Assembly: GCA_000252485.1 (NCBI GenBank)
Contig: JH610585.1
Location: 1 to 48,116 of the forward strand
Direction: 5' to 3'
Source: Prochloron didemni P4-Papua_New_Guinea
GTDB taxonomy: Bacteria > Cyanobacteriota > Cyanobacteriia > Cyanobacteriales > Prochloraceae
DNA length: 48,116 nt
Positions within the stretch are counted from its first letter, which is position 1; the number at the start of each line of letters is the position of its first letter. A program made the translations under genes and the position numbers. This document shows, in pieces, positions 24,110-31,803 of this stretch. Below the pieces are notes generated by a model that was not told where the DNA came from, did not search any database, and saw only the letters and a program-made list of their open reading frames with translations.

Positions 24110-25897
24110 ATGCACCCAGTCGATTATTTCATCGTCGTTGTTTACCTCATAGCCATAGTCGCCCTAGGTATCTTCCTCTCCAAGAAAGCATCTTCCGGCA
24201 TAGAATCTTATTTCCTGGGCGATCGCAATCTTCCCTGGTGGGTTTTAGGAGCCTCCGGCATGGCCTCCAACACAGACTTAGCCGGAACCATGGTCATAGC
24301 CGCTTTAATTTACGCTTTAGGAGTGAAAGGCTTTTTCATCGAGATTCGCGGCGGTATCGTCTTAGTCATGGCCTTCTTTCTCATCTTCATGGGGAAGTGG
24401 AACCGCCGGTCCCAAGTGATGACTTTGGCAGAATGGATGAAATTGCGTTTCGGTGAGGGAAAACAAGGGAACATAGCCAGGATTATTAGTGCTTTAGCCA
24501 ATTTAATTACTTCTATTTGGATTATTAGTTATTTTGCCGTGGGAGGAGGCAAGTTTTTTGGGCAGTTTTTGGGCATAGGAGAGCGTCCTGCATCAATAAT
24601 TCTCATTCTTCTAGCCACAGTATATACAGCAGCCAGCGGTTTTCAAGGAGTAGTGTGGACGGACGTATTCCAAGGACTGTTAATCTTCATCGCCATTATT
24701 TACGTTTGCCTCCTCACTTTCCAAACCGTTACCCTCCCCGAACAATTTCCCGTTTCTGTCCCCTTAGGAGATGGAAGTTTTCAAGAAATAACTGCTAATT
24801 TAAGCGACTGGAGTAATATCTTTCCTCCCGTACAATTAGATATCCCTGGAAATTATTCTATTTACAACTTATTCGGCATTACCATCTTCTTCTACTTGCT
24901 CAAAACCCTCTTAGAAGGTTGCGGTGGAGTGGGAGGTTACATGACTCAGCGCTATTTTGCCGCTAAAAGTGACAGAGAAGCTGGTTTATTATCCTTATTT
25001 TGGATTGTATTATTAGCATTCCGTTGGCCCCTAGTCACCGCTTTTGCCCTTCTCGGCATCCACTACAACCTCACCACCCAATCCGTCATTGCCAACCCAG
25101 AACTAGTGTTACCCACCGTTATCGCCACCTACATTCCTATTGGGATAAAAGGGTTATTAGTAGCTTGTTTCATTGCTGCAGCCATGTCCACTTTTGACTC
25201 CGTTATTAATTCTGCTGCAGCTTATTGGGTCAAAGATATTTATCAGGCTTATCTCAAACCGGAAGCTAGGGATAAAGAACTGCTCAATCAAAGTCGTCTC
25301 GCTTCCCTAGCGGTAGTGTTATTGGGATTGTTATTCAGTTTTCCCAACGTCAACATTAACGATATTTGGGGTTGGCTAACTTTCGGTTTCGGTTCCGGCT
25401 TGTTCGTTCCCTTATTACTGAGATGGTATTGGTGGCGCTTCAACGGCTACGGCTTTGCTTGCGGCATGGTAGCGGGAATGATGGCAGCGATTATTACTAA
25501 ATTGCTGGGTATTTCTTTGCCCGAATATGCCAACTTTCTTCTTCCCAGCAGTATTTCTCTCATCGGTTCTATTCTGGGAACTCTACTTACTGCTCCTACA
25601 GAAAGAGCAGTGTTGGAAAACTTCTATCGCATCACCAGGCCCTTTGGAGTTTGGGGAACTATTGCTACCAGTTTACCCAGTAATATTCAAGCCAAAATTA
25701 AAATAGAAAATCGCAGGGATATTCTTGCCGCTATTATTGCCGTTCCCTGGCAGTTAGTTTTGTACCTGGTCGGCATGGTGTTGATGATGAAACAATGGCA
25801 AAGTTTTGGTTGGCTTTGTTTAGTATTTATTTGGCTTTCTCTTGGTTTGTATTTTCTCTGGTTTAGGTATTTGGATAAAGAAGTGAAAGTTGATTAA
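24110..25897 (+). CDS. Sodium:solute symporter family transporter
   Basis: A 595-aa member of the SSS (sodium:solute symporter) family. About 13-14 membrane segments; the N-terminus has the family pattern (VVYLIAIVALGIFLSKKASSGIESYFLGDRNLPWWVLGASGMASNTDLAGTM). FQGVVWTDVFQGLLIF and AAAMSTFDSVINSAAAYWVKDIY are the other SSS signatures, including the Na2-site Ser/Thr region. The substrate cannot be told from sequence: sugars, proline/pantothenate-type and others are all in the family. A C-terminal extension (about 500-595) contains two more hydrophobic helices. Monocistronic; no regulatory gene adjacent. Confidence 0.92.
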   Translation: MHPVDYFIVVVYLIAIVALGIFLSKKASSGIESYFLGDRNLPWWVLGASGMASNTDLAGTMVIAALIYALGVKGFFIEIRGGIVLVMAFFLIFMGKWNRRSQVMTLAEWMKLRFGEGKQGNIARIISALANLITSIWIISYFAVGGGKFFGQFLGIGERPASIILILLATVYTAASGFQGVVWTDVFQGLLIFIAIIYVCLLTFQTVTLPEQFPVSVPLGDGSFQEITANLSDWSNIFPPVQLDIPGNYSIYNLFGITIFFYLLKTLLEGCGGVGGYMTQRYFAAKSDREAGLLSLFWIVLLAFRWPLVTAFALLGIHYNLTTQSVIANPELVLPTVIATYIPIGIKGLLVACFIAAAMSTFDSVINSAAAYWVKDIYQAYLKPEARDKELLNQSRLASLAVVLLGLLFSFPNVNINDIWGWLTFGFGSGLFVPLLLRWYWWRFNGYGFACGMVAGMMAAIITKLLGISLPEYANFLLPSSISLIGSILGTLLTAPTERAVLENFYRITRPFGVWGTIATSLPSNIQAKIKIENRRDILAAIIAVPWQLVLYLVGMVLMMKQWQSFGWLCLVFIWLSLGLYFLWFRYLDKEVKVD

Positions 25898-26339
25898 TAT
25901 TATTTGTAGGGGGGCACACTTCCACTTAGCTCAGTGACAAGCATGTGGTCTCACTCTTCTATCTCCCCTCTCCCCTCTGCGTCCTCTGCGTCCTCTGCGG
26001 TTTATTTTGGATTTCAGCCCAGAAACCCGGTTTCTTCTATTATTTTAGGAATTAATGCCCAAATTTGGCCAAGAAACCCGGTTTCTAAACCCACGGGATA
26101 ATCTAAATTTTCATTTATAGTTGACAACTCCGAGCGAAATACCATATATTGTTAGAGTAGTAGGTTGGGTTAAGCGATAGCGCAACCCTTCGGCTACGCG
26201 GTCCCTGAGCGGCAGTCGAAGGGCAGGGACCGCCCAACACAACTCCCTTTGGCTGTTGGGTTTCGTAACCTCAACCCAACCTACAATCTATTTCACTTTC
26301 TGCTAATTATAGAAACAACTCACTTTATCCTTCCTCTAA
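25898..26339. other. Gene-free repeat cluster
   Basis: In order: a CTCTGCGTCCTCTGCG minisatellite scrap (25974-26003, like 3237-3262); a GAAACCCGGTTTC-family element (26012-26098); and a GTAGGTTGGGTT-family element with inverted ends (26160-26284) whose centre is GC-rich and contains a GCAGGGACCG/CGGTCCCTG palindrome pair. No gene seen. Confidence 0.75.
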
Positions 26340-26359
26340 TTGAAACAAGGAGAAACTAA

Positions 26360-26572
26360 ATGACTGCTCAAACTCACCAATATACCTTGGGTCCAAAATC
26401 CTCAGAAGCATTAAAGCAATTAGCCACAAAGCTAGGAATTAGTGAAGGGGACGTTATTCGCAACGGAATTCTCGTCATGGCACTTTATGCCGACATCAAA
26501 CAAAGCAATAAAGAAATCATCGTACTTAAGAATCTAGAAGACAATACCGAGACAGAATTACTGCTAGCTTGA
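26360..26572 (+). CDS. Small RHH-like protein, duplicate pair 1
   Basis: A 70-aa protein: YTLGPKSSEALKQLATKLGISEGDVIRNGILVMALYADIKQSNKEIIVLKNLEDNTETELLLA. The central part resembles ribbon-helix-helix/CopG-type proteins (LGISEGDVIRNGILVMALYAD as the second helix pair), but the usual N-terminal beta strand is weak. It has a strong AAGGAG 7 nt before the ATG. It overlaps a possible TTG of the following membrane-protein gene (TTGA), so the two are probably translated together. A paralogue of 27626-27838. The function is unknown; a regulator or antitoxin-like role is inference. Confidence 0.8.
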   Translation: MTAQTHQYTLGPKSSEALKQLATKLGISEGDVIRNGILVMALYADIKQSNKEIIVLKNLEDNTETELLLA

Positions 26573-26589
26573 GAATTAAATTACCAGAT

Positions 26590-27045
26590 ATGAATCCTGA
26601 AGAGAGCCAACAAGGCGATAAATTAAACTTAGATACTGCCGTCGCCACAGAATCTAGAAGTTCTGGACGGACAATTGACTCTACAGTTGCAGAAAGACAA
26701 CTAGGTAATTATATATCAGAGGCTACAACAGAAGATGCCAAATATTCTGCCGCCGAACGAGCTAAATTTAAAGCAACTATTGCCAGTGGTTTAGCCATAT
26801 CTATTTGGATAATCATTGGTATTATCGTCATTATTCATATTGGAACTGTTGCTTTGCTCTGGGTGTCTCCTCCTAGTTGGATAGATAGTACGAAAGATGC
26901 GGCAGAACAGTTAGAAAGAGCTAGCAAAAGTATTGATGAAATAGCTAAAACTTTGTATACCTTTCTCGGTACGTTAGCCACAGCTATCACTGGATATTAT
27001 TTTAACGAATCTGCTGCAGCACGACGAGATAATTCTGCCGATTAA
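26590..27045 (+). CDS. Small membrane protein, duplicate pair 1
   Basis: A 151-aa protein with a polar acidic N-terminus, one hydrophobic segment (about 80-102, AISIWIIIGIIVIIHIGTVALLW) and a second weaker one near the C-terminus (YTFLGTLATAITGYYF), connected by QLERASKSIDEIAKTL. No family recognised. I use the ATG at 26590 because it aligns with the ATG of the paralogue at 27856 (MNPEESQQGDKLNLDTA against MNTQSDRGNKPDLETAP). The frame can extend to a TTG at 26569 overlapping the upstream stop. The last ~45 codons are almost identical in DNA to the second copy while the first half has diverged. Confidence 0.75.
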   Translation: MNPEESQQGDKLNLDTAVATESRSSGRTIDSTVAERQLGNYISEATTEDAKYSAAERAKFKATIASGLAISIWIIIGIIVIIHIGTVALLWVSPPSWIDSTKDAAEQLERASKSIDEIAKTLYTFLGTLATAITGYYFNESAAARRDNSAD

Positions 27046-27066
27046 AAATCGAATTTTTGTCGATCG

Positions 27067-27164
27067 GGACTTACGCAAACAAGCCAAGAAACCGGGTTTG
27101 GAGTCCGAATAAAACGGCTAAAACCCAGAGTTTTAGTTCAGAAACCCGGTTTCTGCGTAAGTCC
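27067..27164. repeat. 98-bp MITE-like element, copy 1
   Basis: Terminal inverted repeats GGACTTACGCA and TGCGTAAGTCC enclose AAGCCAAGAAACCGGG and AGTTCAGAAACCCGGTTTC. Exactly the same length and ends as 28306-28403, and the same layout as 33019-33116. Copies 1 and 2 are nearly identical and belong to the larger tandem duplication. Confidence 0.88.
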
Positions 27165-27625
27165 TATTGATGTAAGGGATTGGTAGAAGGAGAGGGCGCA
27201 AGGCTGTGTACCCCTACTCAGCACTGTATCCGGGTTTCTTCTATTATTTTAGGAATTAAAGATGTCTAATGAAAATCTTTCCCAAAATAGTATCAAAGTA
27301 TATTGGTGGGCAATGCTACTTCTATATATAAGCAAAACTTATATATCTCAGCTAATTCTTGAATATTTTTTATATCTTTTAAATTAGTCCATCATCCCCA
27401 AAATAGCCAAAGTTCAGCAGTTTACATTTCTTAACAAACTATTTTTGACGAAACCTCTTGACAAGTCCGACCACAATACATATACTTTATATATAGGCAG
27501 ATCCACAAGAGGTGCCGAAACCCTATATATATCAAGGCATCCCTCGTTTTTGGAGATGTCTAGTAGGAAGCCTTGCTATAACAAGTTATTCTATACTTCC
27601 TCTAATTGAAACAAGGAGACAAACG
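27165..27625. other. Intergenic spacer of the tandem duplication
   Basis: About 27165-27258 is nearly identical to 28404-28498. The part around 27320-27441 (TTCTATATATAAG, AACTTATATATCTC, then AGCAGTTTACATTTCTTAACAAACTA) is again found at about 28637-28907. No gene. TTGACAAGTCCGACC near 27457 followed by TATACTTTATATA could be a promoter for the second pair, since it lies upstream of 27626. Confidence 0.6.
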
Positions 27626-27838
27626 ATGGCTGCTAAATACAATAATTTTACCTTAGACCCTAAATCATCAAAGGAATTACAAAAAATAGCCGATCAGCTA
27701 GGAATTACGCAAGAAGATGTTCTTCGTAAAGGAACGCTTGTCATGGCACTGTATGCTAAATTCAAAGAAGATGATAAAAAAATCATAGTGATGAAAGATA
27801 GAGAGAAGAATACGGAGACTGAATTGATCCTCGCTTAA
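27626..27838 (+). CDS. Small RHH-like protein, duplicate pair 2
   Basis: A 70-aa paralogue of 26360-26572: FTLDPKSSKELQKIADQLGITQEDVLRKGTLVMALYAKFKEDDKKIIVMKDREKNTETELILA. The start is the ATG with AAGGAG 7 nt upstream, giving exactly the length of the first copy and sharing the same leader (CCTCTAATTGAAACAAGGAGA). A longer in-frame opening at 27512 is not used because its N-terminal part reads leader DNA. About half the residues differ from copy 1, so this pair is older than the nearly identical DNA flanking it. Confidence 0.8.
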   Translation: MAAKYNNFTLDPKSSKELQKIADQLGITQEDVLRKGTLVMALYAKFKEDDKKIIVMKDREKNTETELILA

Positions 27839-27855
27839 TAATTAAATCACTATAG

Positions 27856-28284
27856 ATGAATACTCAAAGCGATCGAGGCAATAAGCCAGATTTAGAAACT
27901 GCGCCTATAGAGTCTAGCAGTTCTGGACTCTCACTTGAGGATCTAGCTGCAAAGGAAATTGGCGATCGCACACTAAATTTCAGTGGTTCCGAATTACGAG
28001 CTAACTGGAAAGCCAGAATTGCTGGTTTCTTAGCTATGTTTATTTGGGTAGTAATTGGTATTATTGTAATTATTCATATTTGGAGCGTTACTCGCCTCTG
28101 GAGCCATCTTCCCAGTTTAATAAACAGTACGAACGAAGCAGTAGAACAGTTAGAAAGAGCTAGCAAAAGTATTGATGAAATAGCTAAAACCTTATATACC
28201 TTTCTGGGTACGTTAGCCACAGCTATCACTGGATATTATTTTAACCAATCTGCTGCAGCACGACGAGATGATTCTGCCGATTAA
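27856..28284 (+). CDS. Small membrane protein, duplicate pair 2
   Basis: A 142-aa paralogue of 26590-27045. It has a polar N-terminus, a hydrophobic helix (MFIWVVIGIIVIIHIWSVTRLW), then QLERASKSIDEIAKTLYTFLGTLATAITGYYF and a polar tail ending ARRDDSAD. The C-terminal 45 residues are essentially the same as copy 1, whereas the N-terminal 60 residues are strongly diverged. ATG start 17 nt after the RHH-like gene. The conserved end may be an anchor or interaction part and the variable part the specific one; this is inference. Confidence 0.75.
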   Translation: MNTQSDRGNKPDLETAPIESSSSGLSLEDLAAKEIGDRTLNFSGSELRANWKARIAGFLAMFIWVVIGIIVIIHIWSVTRLWSHLPSLINSTNEAVEQLERASKSIDEIAKTLYTFLGTLATAITGYYFNQSAAARRDDSAD

Positions 28285-28305
28285 AAATTGAATTTTTGTC
28301 GATCG

Positions 28306-28403
28306 GGACTTACGCAAACAAGCCAAGAAACCGGGTTTGGAGTCCGGATAAAACGGCTAAAACCCAGAGTTTTAGTTCAGAAACCCGGTTTCTGCGTAAG
28401 TCC
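28306..28403. repeat. 98-bp MITE-like element, copy 2
   Basis: Near-identical to 27067-27164, with the same GGACTTACGCA/TGCGTAAGTCC ends. It is followed by the same downstream 95 nt (TATTGATGTAAGGGATTGG onward), confirming a segmental duplication and not independent insertion. Confidence 0.88.
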
Positions 28404-28465
28404 TATTGATGTAAGGGATTGGTAGAAGGAGAGGGCGCACGGCTGTGTACCCCTACTCAGCACTG

Positions 28466-28552
28466 TATCCGGGTTTCTTCTATTATTTTAGGAATTAATG
28501 CCAAAATTTTACAAAGAAACCTGGTTGTCTTACCCACGGGATAATCTAATAT
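28466..28552. repeat. GAAACCCGGTTTC-family element, degenerate
   Basis: ATCCGGGTTTCTTC, TATTATTTTAGGAATTAATG, ACAAAGAAACCTGG, and CCCACGGGATAATCTAAT. Same spacer block as 26012-26098. An open frame over it (28498-28713) is made of repeat sequence and not counted as a gene. Confidence 0.7.
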
Positions 28553-28653
28553 CAAATCTGAAAATGTTTGCTACAAATGGGGACTATCCCCCTAAATCCC
28601 CCTTACCAAAGGGGGACTTTTGTAGTTTATTCTTATTTCTATATATAAGTATA

Positions 28654-28747
28654 ATACCAAATCCGCTTTACAGAGTAGAGGAAAAAACAGCCTGTAAGCT
28701 AGACAGTGTCTAAAGCGTTACTATACTTTTTAACCCGGATTTGGTAT
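28654..28747. repeat. 94-bp MITE-like element with perfect 12-bp inverted ends
   Basis: ATACCAAATCCG at the left and CGGATTTGGTAT at the right are exact inverted copies, enclosing about 70 bp without coding potential. Flanked by TATAAGTATA and AACTTATATA. A similar CCCCCTAAATCCCCC palindrome lies just before it (28588-28618). Confidence 0.8.
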
Positions 28748-28864
28748 AACTTATATATCTCGCCTAATTGTTGAGAGAATTGTAGGGTGGGCATCGCCCA
28801 CCACAACCAAATTTTATCTTCTTAAAGAGAGAGCAATTAAAAGATATCTAATAAAAATCTTTTC

Positions 28865-28907
28865 CAAAATAGCTAAAATTCAGCAGTTTACATTTCTTAA
28901 CAAACTA
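28865..28907. repeat. Third copy of the duplicated-pair leader segment
   Basis: AAAATAGCTAAAATTCAGCAG followed by TTTACATTTCTTAACAAACTA matches 27399-27441 upstream of the second RHH/membrane pair with a few changes. No RHH or membrane gene follows here; the next gene is the NACHT NTPase. This indicates a gene-less remnant of a third unit. Confidence 0.65.
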
Positions 28908-29027
28908 GGAAAGAATAAAGGTTGACAAGCAGGAATTAAAGGGATAAAGTGAGGATGAATTGAAAGTTGGGTTTACTGTTTCTGGGATTGATAAACCGCA
29001 GAGAAAACAGGAGAGTTATAAACAATT

Positions 29028-29217
29028 GTAGGTTGGGTTGAGGTAACGAAACCCTTCGGCTACCCTTCGGCTCCGCGGTCCCTGCACTTCGGCTACGCGG
29101 CCCCTGAGGGTCGTCGAAGGGCAGTGACCGGGTCGTCGAAGGGCAGGGCAAGCGCTCAGGGCAACGCCCAACAGCACCAAGTTGTGTTGGGTTTCGCTAT
29201 CGCTCAACCCAACCTAC
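29028..29217. repeat. Large GTAGGTTGGGTT-family element (190 bp)
   Basis: GTAGGTTGGGTTGAGG at the left, CGCTCAACCCAACCTAC at the right. The interior is locally GC-rich with repeated CCCTTCGGCTACGCGG and GTCGTCGAAGGGCAG motifs that can fold back on each other. It lies 58 nt before the NACHT gene, so it occupies that gene's promoter region. Confidence 0.8.
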
Positions 29218-29274
29218 GAAAAATTAACTCGATCTCTAAATTCTACAACTTATTTTTAATTCACTAAATCTACT

Positions 29275-31386
29275 ATGATAGGAATAGAACCTTTTTTAAT
29301 TCCAGGAGCGAAAATTCTTTGGGAGCTTACTGAATCCCTTGGTGAGAAACGTTTACAATCAATTGCCAACGAGATAGAAGCTAAAAAAGCATTAAAGACA
29401 TATTTTGATAAATATAAGAGTAGATATGGTTCATTAAAACTGTTGGCCATGCCTCAATCGGTGGATTTGGAATCTGTTTATACTCCCGTTCGATTTTTAG
29501 ATAGATTAACTATTGGTAGTTTTCAATCTCTTCCAGATTTGGTGGAAGCTTACCGAGACAGTGCAAGGCGCAGATTTCAAAGAGAAAAATCAGATAATCG
29601 GGATGGCATTGAAGTAGCGAAGGAAAATCAATATTTAATGGTATTGGGGGGACCGGGAACGGGAAAATCCACTTTTCTCCGTCGTGTAGGTTTGGAAGCT
29701 TTTAAAGGAAAAGATGGTCAATATGAACATGACTGTCTTCCCGTTCTCTTGGAGTTGAAACGTTTTCAAAGTGACGAAAATAACAAGATAAATCTAATCA
29801 AAGCGATTACAGAAGAGTTTCACAATTTTGGCTTTCCTCTTTCAGAAGAATTTACCATCAAAGCTCTAGAAGAGGGAAAACTGCTGCTATTGCTAGATGG
29901 ACTGGATGAAGTACCGAAAATTAATTTAGCTAAAGTAATTGATGGGATTGAGAGTTTGGTCACCAGATACGAGAACAATCGCTTTATTGCTTCTTGTCGC
30001 ATTGCCGCTTATCGGAGTTTGAACCAGTTCCGGGATATCCAACTGGCAGATTTTGAGGACGACCAGATTCAACAGTTTATTAATAACTGGTTTCAATCGG
30101 ATTTGGATAAAGAATGGGATACTGCCGCTAAATGTTGGTCAACTTTGAATGAAGAAAGGAATATATCGGCGAAGGAGTTAGCTCAAACTCCCTTGTTATT
30201 AACCTTTCTCTGTTTGGTTTACGGCGAATATCTCCGCTTTCCCGTTCAACGAAGCCAGTTGTATCAAAAAGCTTTAGATATTTTATTGGAAAAATGGGCG
30301 GCGGAAAAAAGGGTGGAATATGGGGAAATTTGCCCGGGGTTAAATGTAGAAGTGGAGAAAGTGTTGCTTTCCCAAATCGCTTACGATAGTTTTGCTACGG
30401 ATCAACTCTTTTTTCCCCAGGATGAGTTGCTGAAGAGAATCAAAGATTTTTTGCAAGATACGGCGGACAAGCCGAAATATTTCGATGGCAAAGCGGTTTT
30501 GGAGGCCATCGCCATTCAACAAGGAATTTTGGTGGAACGAGCGGAAGGAATTTACTCTTTTTCCCATCTCACTTTGCAGGAATATTTAACTGCTCTCTTG
30601 ATTAAGGAAGAAGATAAGGAAGATAAGTTAGAAGAGTTGGTTCACCAACATCTTACTGATGAGCGTTGGCAAGAGGTGTTTTTATTAGTAGCTGGTTTGA
30701 AGAGTAGTGCCGATAGATTATTAGAGTTAATGGAAGTGGGAGCTAGAAAGTTAATTGATAGTCCTAAATTGAAGGAATTATTACTCTGGGCGGAAGAAGC
30801 TACTGCTGGGTCGGAAGGAGATATTTCTCCTGCTGGGAAAAGGGTGATCGCGATCGCCTACGCCAACGCCAACGCCTACGCCCTCGCCAAAGCCTTCGCT
30901 AACGCCTACGCCCTCGCCTACGCCTACGCCAACGTCTACGCCTACGCTCTCGCCAAAGCCTACGCCAACGCCAAAGCCTACGCCCTCGCCAACGCCTACG
31001 CCCTTGCCTACGCCAACGCCAAGGCCCTCACCAACGCCAAGGCCCTCGATCAATTTATAGAACTTGCTGGAGACTTAGAAAAGTTAAAAATTTTCTCACA
31101 AGTAAATTTTACCCAATTGACTGGAAATTTGCAAGCACTTCAAGCCAAAATACCCGAGGATTCCTCTACTGAAAAAGTACATCGAGAGTTTTTCTTCCTG
31201 ATTGTGAATACTTGGCTTGAAGCTTTACATTTCAACCCAGAACAGGTCACTTTATCCGAGGAAGAATTAACAGCATGGCGAAAATACTTCTACGTCAACA
31301 AACTCATAGTAGATTGTAAAGAAGCAGCAGTACGAGTATCCCGCAGTACCTGGTGGTCAATGGAACAAAAAATGCTCCGAGTATAG
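29275..31386 (+). CDS. NACHT-domain STAND NTPase with Ala-X dipeptide repeat tract
   Basis: A 703-aa NACHT NTPase. N-terminal ~115 residues are helical ([32 protein letters not shown]) as in other cyanobacterial NACHT proteins. The NTPase follows: Walker [10 protein letters not shown] (about 125-133), Walker [12 protein letters not shown] (203-213), sensor-type [10 protein letters not shown], and the winged-helix part ([37 protein letters not shown]). Residues about 523-595 are an almost pure Ala-X alternation (X = Tyr, Asn, Leu, Lys) encoded by a GCCnnC hexamer repeat. The last ~100 residues are a helical tail. Bacterial NACHT proteins related to NLRs act in phage defence, which is the most likely role here. 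No separate effector gene is adjacent, so an effector would have to be in the chain itself. Confidence 0.92.
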   Translation: MIGIEPFLIPGAKILWELTESLGEKRLQSIANEIEAKKALKTYFDKYKSRYGSLKLLAMPQSVDLESVYTPVRFLDRLTIGSFQSLPDLVEAYRDSARRRFQREKSDNRDGIEVAKENQYLMVLGGPGTGKSTFLRRVGLEAFKGKDGQYEHDCLPVLLELKRFQSDENNKINLIKAITEEFHNFGFPLSEEFTIKALEEGKLLLLLDGLDEVPKINLAKVIDGIESLVTRYENNRFIASCRIAAYRSLNQFRDIQLADFEDDQIQQFINNWFQSDLDKEWDTAAKCWSTLNEERNISAKELAQTPLLLTFLCLVYGEYLRFPVQRSQLYQKALDILLEKWAAEKRVEYGEICPGLNVEVEKVLLSQIAYDSFATDQLFFPQDELLKRIKDFLQDTADKPKYFDGKAVLEAIAIQQGILVERAEGIYSFSHLTLQEYLTALLIKEEDKEDKLEELVHQHLTDERWQEVFLLVAGLKSSADRLLELMEVGARKLIDSPKLKELLLWAEEATAGSEGDISPAGKRVIAIAYANANAYALAKAFANAYALAYAYANVYAYALAKAYANAKAYALANAYALAYANAKALTNAKALDQFIELAGDLEKLKIFSQVNFTQLTGNLQALQAKIPEDSSTEKVHREFFFLIVNTWLEALHFNPEQVTLSEEELTAWRKYFYVNKLIVDCKEAAVRVSRSTWWSMEQKMLRV
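30852..31050 (+). repeat. In-frame hexanucleotide repeat in the NACHT gene
   Basis: About 33 units of GCC followed by TAC, AAC, CTC or AAA encode alternating Ala. The tract is far more GC-rich than the rest of the gene and is open on the minus strand as a Gly-Val-rich frame, which is an artefact. The unit is 6 nt, so gain or loss of units keeps the reading frame. Confidence 0.92.
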
Positions 31387-31497
31387 CAATGAGCAATGAA
31401 CAATTAACAATTAACAATTAACAATTAAGAGGTTGATAAGAAACATGCTCATGCACGCTTTGTACAAAGGTGATACAGCAGATGCAGTACTTTTGTA
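31384..31497. repeat. Dispersed intergenic repeat family A, copy 3
   Basis: AGCAATGAGCAATG, AACAATT heptamers, TAAGAGGTTGATAAGAAACATG, CTTTGTACAAAGGTGATACAG and CAGATGCAGTACTTTTGTA. It begins within the stop codon of the NACHT gene. Closer to copy 1 (8331) than to copy 2 (10171); the right part ending GAAGCGCTATA is absent. Confidence 0.7.
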
Positions 31498-31509
31498 GTT
31501 TATTCCATC

Positions 31510-31586
31510 GTAGGTTGGGTTGAGGTCACGAAACCCAACGGCACGAGTTGTTGTGTTGGGTTTCCCTATCGCTCAACCCAACCTAC
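31510..31586. repeat. GTAGGTTGGGTT-family hairpin element
   Basis: GTAGGTTGGGTTGAGG to CGCTCAACCCAACCTAC, 77 bp, able to fold over most of its length. A one-sided copy follows at 31697-31750. Between and after them are short runs of CATCTGTGTT units (31613-31640, 31773-31803), the inverse of the devC-devA minisatellite. The whole 31387-31803 gap carries no gene. Confidence 0.8.
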
Positions 31587-31803
31587 AATTGCTGAAATAT
31601 AATCCTAAATCATCTGCGTTTATCTGTGTTCATCTGTGGTAAAATCGAACAAAAAATGCTCCGACCTTAACAAGGAGTAATTAACAATTAAAATAGAAAC
31701 CCAACACAACTTGGTGCTGTTGGGTTTTGCTATCGCTCAACCCAACCTACAATTGCTAAAAACTTATCCTAAATCATCTGTGTTCATCTGTGTTCATCTG
31801 CGG

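Noticed and set aside
28498-28713. 71-codon plus-strand frame
   Set aside because: Built from the GAAACC-family repeat, the CCCCCTAAATCCCCC palindrome and the start of a MITE-like element.
28936-29207. Minus-strand Arg/Ser-rich frames
   Set aside because: They lie in the GC-rich centre of the 190-bp palindromic element.
30781-31053. Minus-strand Gly-Val-rich frame within the NACHT gene
   Set aside because: It is the complement of the GCCnnC hexamer tract; no start context or homology.
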